Part shown: one piece after another, positions 1 to 9,027 of the stretch
Layout: every line of letters starts with the position of its first letter
Position numbering within the stretch: position 1 is the stretch's first letter
NCBI GenBank assembly: GCA_023376005.1
Contig: CM042157.1
Coordinates: 51,010,817 to 51,074,816, forward strand
From: Doryteuthis pealeii
Lineage: Eukaryota; Mollusca; Cephalopoda; Myopsida; Loliginidae
Direction: 5' to 3'
Length of the DNA stretch: 64,000 nt
Notes under the pieces: model-generated
What the model saw: only the letters and a program-made list of their open reading frames with translations
What the model was told of the DNA's origin: nothing
Databases searched by the model: none
Made by a program: the position numbers and the translations under genes

Positions 1-140
1 ATCTTTCAATCTTGAGACATCAATCTGCCTAGGCACCTTGACTCCCCTGAAACGGCTCCTACGGCGAATGGAAATCTTTAGTTTAGCCCTGACCATCAAG
101 TGATCAGTGTCACAGTAGGCACCATGCATCACTCTGACCT
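1..140 (-). pseudogene. LINE endonuclease-domain fragment
   Basis: Read on the minus strand, this stretch gives a peptide containing TDHLMVRAKLKI followed by a basic run and VPRQIDVSRLK. TDH-L-V-AKL is the end of the exonuclease-endonuclease-phosphatase domain of APE-type non-LTR retrotransposons, where the DH pair belongs to the catalytic site. The fragment starts outside the window. It sits in intron 2 of the ALKBH4 gene. The call rests on this short motif only. Confidence 0.45.
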
Positions 141-308
141 TGCAATATACATACATATATATATATATACATATATATACTATGAAGGTGTGTGGTGTAA
201 TAGTAAGTGTCTTAAGAAATGGGCTTGTCGACATGAGTTCAAATCCTGGGTGAAGCTGTTATATATAGACAGAATAAGCCCTCACTCTGACCTTCTACTA
301 TGAAGGAA
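129..308 (+). repeat. tRNA-derived SINE with flanking direct repeats
   Basis: A tRNA-like head at about 189-255 shows an A-box-like GGTGTAATAGTAAGTG and a B-box-like GAGTTCAAATCCTG. It is flanked by two copies of TCACTCTGACCTT (129 and 283) and of TACTATGAAGG (178 and 298). The right flank carries both words one base apart; in the left flank they are separated by a (TA)n-rich stretch. This fits a target-site duplication of about 25 bp whose left copy was later expanded by a microsatellite. Confidence 0.5.
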
Positions 309-827
309 TATACAGAGTATGTGACAACGTGAACTAAGGAGGATGAAAAATGAGTGGTAGTCAAAGATTTCCTCTGAAATTCAGAGAGCTTTTAACAAAA
401 AGGATCTAAAATTGTTCTATGACCTTATGAGAGAAGTTATTGGTTCACTAACTTATTCCAATGCTAAGGTCAAGGGACAACACTACCATTATCAATATAT
501 ATAATGAACAATATAATTTCTTTTTCTTGTTTCTTTGCTTATTTGTCTGTCAATTTTGTTAGAATTAGAGTGTCATAATTCTGTACACTACCCAAGAGTC
601 AAGATGTTACTTGCTAGTATTTCTGCCGAGTTTGAGTATCTATAGAATCTATAGAAATCTAATTAAATATAACCACCTACCTTTTTACCTATAATGGAAG
701 GATAGAAAACGAGTAGTATTGTGGGTGGCAAATATGATTACATAAGTCAAAATGAAGTTGGGATGACTCTTTGATCAAATGTCAAGCTTGATGCAAAAAA
801 TGAATGAACAAACAAGGAAAGAATGAG
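309..827. other. Unassigned AT-rich intronic sequence
   Basis: Lies in intron 2 of the ALKBH4 gene. No open reading frame, RNA gene or repeat was recognised here. Confidence 0.4.
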
Positions 828-913
828 GAGAGAGAGAGGGAGAGAGGAGAGAAGAGAAGAAAGAGAGAGAGAGAGAGAGGGAGGAAAGAATGAGAGAGAG
901 AGAGAGAGGAAAG

Positions 914-950
<37 letters not shown>

Positions 951-965
951 GAGAGAGAGAGAGGA
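828..965. repeat. (GA)n microsatellite
   Basis: An imperfect GA/GGA array. The Ser/Leu-rich reading frames on the minus strand are artefacts of the dinucleotide repeat and are not genes. Confidence 0.95.
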
Positions 966-1059
966 AGAGAAGACATACAGAAAAAAAAAAAGAATGAATG
1001 AATGCAATAGTTTGTGAACATAAAAAGTCAAACCCATAAGTCACCATTAAAATTGAATA

Positions 1060-1150
1060 GAGAGAGTTTGCTCGTTGCTGGATGCCCAATATTTGCAACC
1101 TTTGTGTCACATCCATGGTAAATGGATTGGGTAAATACCTACCATACAGT
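1060..1150 (+). repeat. SINE 3' part (same family as 26705-26850)
   Basis: The segment CTGGATGCCCAATATTTGCA followed by a GGATTGGGTAAATACC block matches the same two blocks at about 26778-26842 in the same order and spacing. It is the body and 3' end of a dispersed tRNA-type SINE; the tRNA-like head is not clear here. Confidence 0.5.
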
Positions 1151-1196
1151 CAAACAAGCTTTCACTTTTCTATAGAATTTTACTTGTTTCACTGAC

Positions 1197-1403
1197 CTGT
1201 TTTCTCCTTCCAGACTGTGAATCCACAAATGATGTCTTGTCAATTTCATTCACAAGAAATTCTTCTTCCAATTCTGATATAAAATTCTGCAGAAGAGTGA
1301 TTCCAGGAAATTCAATTGAATCTCCAGAATGATCTGGATGTTTTCCAGGGATATTTTCTTTCCATCCCTTTTGGCAAAGTTCACAGTAAATGTAGATGTG
1401 TTT
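1197..1403 (-). CDS. ALKBH4: ALKBH4 exon 2 (Fe(II)/2-OG dioxygenase)
   Basis: This 69-codon exon encodes HIYIYCELCQKGW, then FPGITLLQNFISELEEEFLV and, at its end, SQSGRRKQ. That is the layout of the ALKBH4 segment just after the Cys-rich N-terminus, where relatives have a YxYC...GW block, an FPG-hydrophobic block, an E-rich helix and the strongly conserved SxSGRRKQ. The acceptor is a pyrimidine-rich tract ending CAG directly before codon AAA at 1403; the donor is CAG|GTCAGT at 1197/1196. Both ends are phase 0, matching exon 1. ALKBH4 is an AlkB-family dioxygenase; family members are reported to demethylate actin lysine and to affect actomyosin function. The catalytic HxD...H core lies in later exons, left of the window. 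The ATG three codons upstream belongs to the intron. Confidence 0.85.
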
Positions 1404-1869
1404 CTGTTCCATGAATTAGAAAAATGAAAAATAAAACTTATTATTATTAAATGAAGAAAAAACAATTTGTTTGATACATAGTATTTTGTTTTCTCAGTGT
1501 TTCAACTGATTTAAATTTAAAGTCAATTGAAAAATTTTTTGTTAACAAAAATAATCTCACAAGTACTTTGGTATATAGGGTGAGTCAAAAGTTTTGCAAT
1601 ATTTTGGTAACATGAGGCACAATTCAGCAGATTCTTTTGCTGAGGTTATGAAGATGACGATGCAAAAAGATTGCCAGTGCCAATTTGTCAGTTGATTAAA
1701 CACTGTAGTGAACGATTTAAATATTGATGCCAGAAGAATGAAGAAAAAACAAAAAAAAAAACAGTGAGAAAGAAGGGCTATTTTTTTACAAGCTATTTCA
1801 ATGATTATTCTTTGCTTTTTGTTTTTTGAGATGTCAAAAATATTTGACATTCAGTTGATCCAAGAGTTA

Positions 1870-2345
1870 AGTGATGCTGTGACCGATTTCCTGATATTAG
1901 AGTGGATTAAAAATGCAGAATTAGTATGCAAATTTTGTACATTGAAAATCTTGAGCGTGGCTTGTTATTGCAATTGAAAAGTAATGCTCTCACCATGTAT
2001 CGACAACTCAATAAGGAACAAAGGGAAGATGCTGAGCAAATTGTGCTCTAATAACAGCGTATGCAATGGATTCCTTTAATGCATTTGATCAGTTTGTATT
2101 GCAATGACTTTGCCTGGAGGAATGAGTAGATGAATTTCTAGCACAAATGCATCACCTACTTCTGGTGGTTAGAGGACAGCTGGCCAAGAAATAGATTGTG
2201 TATGTATTCCAATCAGGATTACAAGATGTGAGACAGTTCACACATCATTGAGGATGAATACTATGACCTTGGAGCAGCTTTTAACTCAGGCTCGAGCCAT
2301 TATGACCAATAGTAATAAACCTGATGAGTTTGTTCAACAAAAATG
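1870..2345 (+). pseudogene. Ty3/gypsy gag (capsid) fragment
   Basis: The three forward frames in turn give short gag-like stretches: EWIKNAELVC, MYRQLNKEQREDAEQIV, AFDQFV, DEFLAQMHHLL and finally MTLEQLLTQARAIM. This order (an EWI-KAE start, a hydrophobic LxLxG strand, a DxFL-L-L-RL helix and a closing M-L-Q-L-ARA) is that of capsid domains in metazoan Ty3/gypsy gag. Several frameshifts and stops make it dead. Its likely continuation, the zinc knuckles and protease, lies at 4930-5640, separated by 2.5 kb of unrelated AT-rich repeat. Confidence 0.6.
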
Positions 2346-3162
2346 TGCAAATACTCAGGTTAGCATTCCCAGTTGATTTTTTTATTTGAGGTTATTGTTG
2401 TTTAATCACATTAGTTATATAAGCTGTGTAAATGCAGTTCAGAACCGTTTGAATTATGTAAATATCCCCAGTGGTTCAAAAGTTATGAGAATTTAAAGCC
2501 CCGAAATTGGGGGTACAAATGTAGACATGATTTTGTTTCAAAAATATGTCAAATCACGGACCATTAAAAATAAAGAAATTCAGTGATTTCTTCACCGTTT
2601 CTTTATTTTTTGAGCAATTTTGATACAATTTAGTATTCTTATGTAAAATTGAATGTTCTTTCTGATTATGCACTCAAATTGTATGTATCTCTATGCTTTA
2701 ACCCATTATTTAGAGAATAAGAGATACAGATAGCAGCGATTTTTTTTTTTTTTTAAAGTTTAACACCCAATTATTCAACATTTTCATTATAATACTGCAT
2801 GTATATACATGTATAGTTTTAATTCAAATAAATAACATCACTTTGAAGAAAAATAAAACATTTATTGCAAAAACACAGACATAAAATGAGGGTTCAGTTT
2901 ATTTTATGGTAGGAATTTACAAGGAAAAAGTTAAGGATTATTGACTTTAAAACATACCAAAAAAAAGTTCAGGAAAAAAAATATAGTAATTTTGTTGCAG
3001 AAATTTCCATAAAATATGATAATTATCAAATTTTTTTACGTTGAATCTTAAAATTCTCATGCCAAAAATTAATGTTAAATAAATATTGGGTAAAACTTGT
3101 AAATCATACTCAAAATCCCATGATATTACGGCTAAATTCTCATCAAAATCCCATTATATTAC

Positions 3163-3292
3163 AGGGTGACACAGAAAGAAAAATAATGGAACCCAAATTA
3201 TTTATTTTCCCATTAAACTAACCCTAACCCCCCCCTAGTTAAAATTAATAGTTTTATTACAAAATTTGTGGGTTCTGTTTTTCCTGGGTCAT
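3163..3292. mobile_element. Small MITE, 25-bp TIR family, copy 1
   Basis: Starts GGGTGACACAGAAAGAA and ends TGGGTTCTGTTTTTCCTGGGTC, an imperfect inverted pair. The interior has the motif TTATTTTCCCATTAAACTAA and a telomere-like AACCCTAACCCCC run shared with the two copies near 5.8 kb. It is a non-autonomous DNA element with no coding capacity. Confidence 0.75.
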
Positions 3293-3529
3293 AGTTTGTT
3301 TTGAAATGTACAATGCACGATTGAAAAGTACATTGTACGTTTACAAATTTTGCACAGGTTGATTTTTCAAATGTAAATATATGTATACACATATATAATA
3401 TTAATTTAAATATGTAGCATCACTTTGAATTTAAAAATACATTTCTAAATGCTTATGTTGAATTACATAAAAGAAATAGATTATCTATTTTCACACAAAC
3501 TGTGTGTGCTTTTGTTTACATTTGTCGTA

Positions 3530-4860
3530 ATTTCAAGTTTTTTTTTCCAAAATTGAAACGGACGTAAAAAATAATTCAATTGTTAAAAACACATAAATGT
3601 TAATTATTTAGAAAGATTCTTATATTCTTTTCAACGATGAAAATATTTTAAAAATTGGACGAGAAATAAGCGATAAATTTAAACTTTATTATCTGCATAA
3701 CATAAACAATGGCTCGCTGTTTAACATAAACTTTACGTTACGCACTATAGTGTGCCTGTCGGACAAATAAATTTGAGTTTTTTTCTTTAAAATACAAATT
3801 TTCGAATCAAATCCTGAAGCACTTAGCAATATTTACATTTTACAAATTATATATCAAAATAATTCTGAAACTTTCTAATTTTACAGACAAAGTGCTTCTT
3901 TTTCGCAAATCATACTCATTTTGAACAAATAGTCTTGGAGTTTGCACTATTGTAATTTTACTTCCATGGGCCCTAGAAACAAAAAAAAAGCTCCCTTTTG
4001 TACTTCCAGGTGTCTTCTAATTGAATGCAAAATTCCAAAAATATTGATAAAGATTAGCCACTTAGATTTTCCAAAGAAATAGAGTGTAAAATGTATTCTC
4101 AGAAAAAAATTCCTATCACGCATTTTCGGTTGTTTGAAGCAAAATATGTTTTTAACTCGCTGTAAAAAATTATTCAATTAATAAAAACACATACAAATTA
4201 CATATTTAAAGAGAGTATTTTCTTTTCTTTCCAATCATATGAATATTTTAAAGATTGAAGCATAAATATACGAGAAATTGTAATTTTAAATCAATAAGGC
4301 CCGATTTGTGACGTCAGTTGACAGGGTGTTTTTACATCAAAAAGTCACGTAAATTCGAGTTTTTTCTTCAAAATCCAAACTTTTGGAGCAAATCCCGAAG
4401 CACTTAGTAATCTTTAATTTTTACAAATTATATATCAAAATAATTCTGAAACTTTCTAATATCACAGACATAGTGCTTTTTTTTCTGCTTCTCTAATATT
4501 TTTTAAACAAATAGCCTTGAACTTTGCCCTAGAAACAATAAAAAAGACCCCGTCTGTACTTCCCGGTGTCTTCTATTTGAGTGCAAAATTTCAAGAATAT
4601 TGATAAAGATTAGCCACTTTGATTTTGAAAAACAAAACAGCGTGTAAAATTTATCCTAAAAAAAAAACAAAAAACGGCCATATTTTTGTTTTCAGCTGTT
4701 CAACCGAAAATATGGTTTTAACTCGCTGTAAAAAATGATTCAATTAATAAAAACCAATAAAAATGAATATTTAGACAGATTACTCTATTCTCTTTCCAAC
4801 TATAAAAATTTTTTTAAGATTGGTTAAGAAATACTCGAGAAATTGCAAATTTAACTGATT
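3530..4860. repeat. Tandem repeat, period ~0.56-0.59 kb, ~2.3 copies
   Basis: Several words recur at similar spacing: GAAACTTTCTAAT near 3866 and 4447, AAGATTAGCCACTT near 4051 and 4607, AACTCGCTGTAAAAAA near 4153 and 4708, and a related AAAAAATAATTCAATTGTTA near 3567. A further single copy of the last segment appears near 6727. The intervening sequence is clearly diverged, so the array is old. Confidence 0.65.
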
Positions 4861-4929
4861 AAGGTCACAAATTTGAAAATGTAAGCATTTTTCAGCTAAA
4901 TGCTTGTAATGCTTAACAGGAACATTATT

Positions 4930-5640
4930 TTAATAGTTCTGGTTTCAACCACATGGCAAGGGACTGCATGCAGGGGCGCTCGGAAAGGATGAATAATTGG
5001 CTATGCAAATCTTGACACTTGGCATCAACGTGTTTGAGAAAGAGCTTAGGGGAAAAGACATCTACACCTGTCTTCTCCCCTGACAAATAAAGGACAAGAT
5101 ACTGCCTGCTATTGAAGTGTTCATGGATGGACTCACAAACACAAGTTAATAAATGTGCATTTCATTTTTGTAAAAGTTAATGTGCTGACAGCTGACAGGA
5201 AGAGTGAAGTACCGTGGACAAGGCAGAATCGAGCTGAACATTTGACATCGTCAACCTATATTATTGAGGCTTTAATTGTGGATAGACAGTTGCTGGGATT
5301 TGATCTCTTTCTTGGGATTGATGTGATAAAAAAGTTTGGAGACGTTCACATAGATTGATTGGGTGAAGTGTGTTTTCCTAAGGGAAATGTGTTCCCATGC
5401 TGTTTCTATTTGTGAGCCCGATTATAATGTGGTGTTTGATAAACAAAAGAAAATTTGGAAGTGGGCAATAGGTTAACCATTTGATGAGTTGAAAAATAAT
5501 CATGCCCAAGACAAATATAAAAAGAAACTGCAATTATGGCTAGATAATGGGTGGATATTGCCTCAGGGTGTTAAGTCTGAGAAATGAACAATGGTAATCA
5601 GGTTTCCTCTTGTTACAACAAACTCAGGTAACTCAGCAAG
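4930..5640 (+). pseudogene. Ty3/gypsy nucleocapsid-protease-pol fragment
   Basis: In order: FNHMARDCMQGR and LCKSC-HLASTC, two degenerate CCHC zinc-knuckle halves; LPAIEVFMDGLTN, the first protease strand; then an ORF with VNVLTADRKSEVPW and LLGFDLFLGIDVIKKFG, the closing retropepsin strand pattern LLGxDLLLGxD. The expected DTG/DSG catalytic triplet is missing, probably by a short deletion near 5150. After it come WKWAIG and WLDNGWILPQGVK, the linker before the reverse transcriptase. Frameshifts and stops are frequent. Confidence 0.65.
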
Positions 5641-5682
5641 CATAATCACATGGATCAGAGTTTGCAGTACGGTGGAGGTATG

Positions 5683-5828
5683 AAAAAAAAAAAAAAAAAA
5701 CAGAACCCAAATTATTTATTTTCCCATTAAACTAACTCTAAACTCCAACCCTAACCCCCTAAACCCCCTTAGTTAAAATTAAGTTTTATTACAAAATTTG
5801 TGGGTTCTTTTTTTGGGGGGGTCACCCT
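5683..5828. mobile_element. Small MITE, copy 2 (left end replaced by poly-A)
   Basis: Same interior as the copies at 3163 and 5836. The left TIR has become an A18 run, while the right end keeps GTCACCCT. It lies 7 bp from copy 3 in the same orientation, giving a tandem pair. Confidence 0.7.
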
Positions 5829-5835
5829 GTATAGA

Positions 5836-5980
5836 GGTGACCCAGAAAAAACAGAACCCAAATTATTTATTTATTTTCCCATTAAACTAACCATAAACCC
5901 CATCCTTAACCTAAACCCCCCTAGTTAAAATTAACAGTTTTATTACAAATTTTGTGGGTTCTGTTTTTTCTGGGTCACCC
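5836..5980. mobile_element. Small MITE, copy 3 (perfect 25-bp TIRs)
   Basis: Positions 5836-5860 and 5955-5979 are perfect inverted complements (GGTGACCCAGAAAAAACAGA... and its reverse). The 145-bp element contains CCCATTAAACTAACC and C-rich telomere-like words. Such short TIR elements depend on an unknown transposase for movement. Confidence 0.85.
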
Positions 5981-5984
5981 TAAT

Positions 5985-7684
5985 TTTCTGACCGTTTTTC
6001 AAGTTCAGCAGAGATAAATTCGAAAGACCATTTCTGACAGTTTTTAGTAAAAAAAAGAAAGAGAGAGAAAAAAGTAGTGACTTAATTTTTAAAAAAATCT
6101 GCCTATTTATTTATCATTAGGATTAGGATAAATTAAAGAACAAATTTTCTCATTCAAGTTACATACATTAGAATCATTTTTATTTTATGTTTAAGGTAAG
6201 AACATATCATACACTGTTTTGTTTATATACGAAATGTTAACTACATGGTATTTTTATTATAATTTTTTTTTGTTTTTATTACAATACATTATACAACTAT
6301 ATGTTTACTTAGTTACAAAATAAGTAGTTAAATAATTTAACTACCTATTTTTGTAAAAGGCTTTTCTTTCAAAAATTCTTTTGTATATACGAAAAAATTA
6401 AAAACAAAGTTGAGTTAAATGTTTTCGCCTATTTTTGCTTATTTTTATTTCGTTTATTAAATAAACAAAATAAATAATAAGCGAAAATAAGCAAAAACAA
6501 TAACAATAATAAACTTTATTATTGTTATTTATTTCGCTTATTATTGTTTTTTACTTCGCTCTTTCTTACCAAATAAATATTTGTAAGATAGATTATCATT
6601 ATTTCATTTTATTTCTAACTAAATTAATATTTTAAAGACAGGAATAAAAAGATTGCGATATGAATAAGATTTGATTTTTCGTTAAAACATACTTTTGCTG
6701 TCTGAAGCAAAATAATTTTTTTCTAACTCGCTATAAAAAATAATTCAATTGATAAAGACTCATACAAATTATATATTGAGCAAGATTATTTTCTCTTCTT
6801 TTCACGAAAAGTTTCACTGAAACTCCAGTTTGAAAATAATAATAGTATTTGGGGACAATTTTAAATTCAGTTTTTAATTGCTTGATAAGTTAGAAATACA
6901 TTGTAATTTATTTCTTTGAATTTTTTGTACATGACAATTCATATCTAGTTCTTAACGATAAAAAGAATGCAATATCCACTTTTGCTTACATTTTAAAACG
7001 TTTTCATTAGTTCTCTAAACTATTAAGATTTTTTTTAACCATTAGTATTAAATACAAAACAACTCCTTATATCATTTTTTTTAATTTACATTTATACAGC
7101 CCTTTACTGTTGACTGGTTTTTATTGACATTTAAAATCTTATTTTTTTAAAATGTAACCGTAAACTTGTGTTTTGAAATAATTTTCATTTTTCTACAATT
7201 TTTTGTGCATGACAACAATTTAATTTAAGTGAGTGTACATTGTACAATAAAAGTTAGTTTCAAAAACATACGATAAATATAAATAAATATTTAGAAAGAT
7301 TTTAAAATAAAAATAAAAAACGAATTTATTTTATGTTAAAATTTAGTCATAGTTCAAGTTTGTCGCTAACATTTTCAATGACTGGAAGCTGATATTTCTT
7401 TCTTTCTTTCTTTCTTTCTTTCTGCTGATAAAACCAGCAGGCGAGCTCCTGCTGATACACCAAGCAGCAGCAGCAGCAGCAGCTATGCTATAGCTTTCGA
7501 AAAATCGTTTGATTTTCGTTTGATTAATTAATTATATCCCTTAATCAGTAAAAATCAATAACCAAATTTGGAGTGTTTCTTAGTTAGAACGATATCAATG
7601 TGTATGCAGGATTTAAAATCTGAGTGACCTCCCATTTTGGAGTTATACGCAGACACGTACATACCAAAATCTCTCCTTTATATA
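5985..7684. other. AT-rich intronic sequence, no gene seen
   Basis: Rich in homopolymers and short AT words. Contains a degenerate extra copy of the 3530-4860 repeat near 6727, a (CTTT)n run at about 7397-7421 and a (CAG)n run at about 7461-7481. Nothing coding was recognised. Confidence 0.5.
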
Positions 7685-8815
7685 TTAGATTAGGGACTGG
7701 CAAACTGAGCCTAAAATGCGTTTTTGACAAAATGACTTTAGCCCCCCCCCCCTACAGAAAATAATTTACCAAAAATCAGGGAAATATCGGATTTTAATGA
7801 AATTCTCAGTGTTTATTTATCAAAGAATGATCTTTATAATGCATTATTTATTTTATTTCAAAACTTTCTCATTTTTCTCAGGTCACTTAATTTTGACCCC
7901 CCCCCCCCTTATGCTGGAGGCGTGAAATTGTTTCGAGTTGGTCTTATATTGTACTAATTATAGTATAAATAAAGAGATAAAAGACCGAAGTTATGAATAG
8001 AAACAAAAAAAATTGTTTTACGGTTGCTGTTCTATGAGAAAATAAGTACTGATAATCGAAAAATAAAATGTAAAAAAAAAATTAAAAATAATTTTTAGGA
8101 GATTTCTTTTTTATTCATTTCCATAATTATTTAATTGGCTATTATCTTATTAAAAAAAAATTATATATCGATATTTTTTTCTGCTTAAAAATGGGGGGGG
8201 GGGCTAAATTTTTTATAGAGTTTTTCTTCAAAACTTATTACTTTATGAGTATAAAATAAGGTTTGCATTAAATAGATATTTATTTCTAGAAACTAAAAAT
8301 ATAACATTTTAAACCTAATATCAAAATTCGCATATTTTAAAACAATTAAATTGATTTTCATATAATTCACATAATGTTCGAAAATTAATTGTATGGGAGC
8401 AAATATACTTAAAATGTGAATTACCTCCCTCAGGTTAGAAGAGTTAATCTTTCTGTCTGTAAGTTTACCGAAAGAATTCAATATCCAATAAAGGTAAGTT
8501 CATTTCATTATTACTATTTTTAATTCAATTATTCATTTTTAATTAAAAATATTCAAATTCAAATTGATGTTTTCTCACTTTTTATCTTTAAATTAGCAAT
8601 TTTTTTTTTACTAAAATAAAAAAAAATTACACTTCCAAACACTAGTGATTTTCTGGGTGTACCTGACTATCTGGACCCCCCCCCACATCTAAAATTTAAA
8701 AAATTTTTTTTTTTTTCCTTCAATGGATTATTATCGATTGCACACTAATCTATCAGATTGTAAAAAAAAAATTCTAAAAAGTTCTTTATTTTTCGAGTTT
8801 TCAGGGGTGCCAGTA
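7685..8815 (+). repeat. Poly-C AT-rich repeat family, forward copy
   Basis: Begins AGGGACTGGCAAACTGAGCC, followed by TTTTTGACAAAATGACTTTA and a C10 run. Internal blocks are ACCAAAAATCAGGGAAATATC, TTTCAGTGTTTATTTATCAA, a second C run near 7899 and a G run near 8192. The reverse complement of the whole array recurs at 13965-15052, and parts recur at 12945, 13255, 52260 and 60180. It is non-coding and probably a non-autonomous mobile repeat. Confidence 0.7.
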
Positions 8816-8832
8816 GCTAATATACATATATA

Positions 8833-8945
8833 TATGAAAAAGATGGAATGAAAACACCACACAAGGCTGTTAAAGAGAAAACAATTTATAACATATTTTT
8901 CTCTTTAACAGCATTGTGTGGTGTTTTCATTCCATCTTTTTCATA
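8833..8945. repeat. Long hairpin, 49-bp arms
   Basis: Arms 8833-8881 and 8897-8945 are complementary except for one base, with a 15-nt loop. The arm contains GATGGAATGAAAACACCACA. A (TA)n tract starts 24 bp downstream. The nearby 60-aa reading frame is an artefact spanning the right arm and the microsatellite. Confidence 0.9.
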
Positions 8946-8968
8946 CTCATACTGTTGGATTCATTTCC

Positions 8969-8972
8969 TTTC

Positions 8973-9027
<55 letters not shown>
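8969..9027. repeat. (TA)n microsatellite
   Basis: About 29 TA units. Confidence 0.95.

Larger units (their letters stand above)
2350..4925. repeat. AT-rich insertion splitting a gypsy element
   Basis: No coding sequence is visible. The segment separates the gag (1870-2345) and nucleocapsid/protease (4930-5640) parts of one forward-strand gypsy remnant. It includes a MITE at 3163-3292 and a tandem repeat at 3530-4860, described separately. Confidence 0.5.

Noticed and set aside
747..1116. Ser/Leu-rich open frames over a (GA)n tract
   Set aside because: Three frames are open at once because the dinucleotide repeat has no stops; there is no protein signal.
1404..1412. ATG at 1412 as start of a short protein
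   Set aside because: It lies in the intron side of the acceptor CAG; the conserved ALKBH4 sequence starts at the next codon.
7427..7485. Polyglutamine-type (CAG)n in a gene
   Set aside because: Only a short run in non-coding intron sequence, with no reading frame around it.
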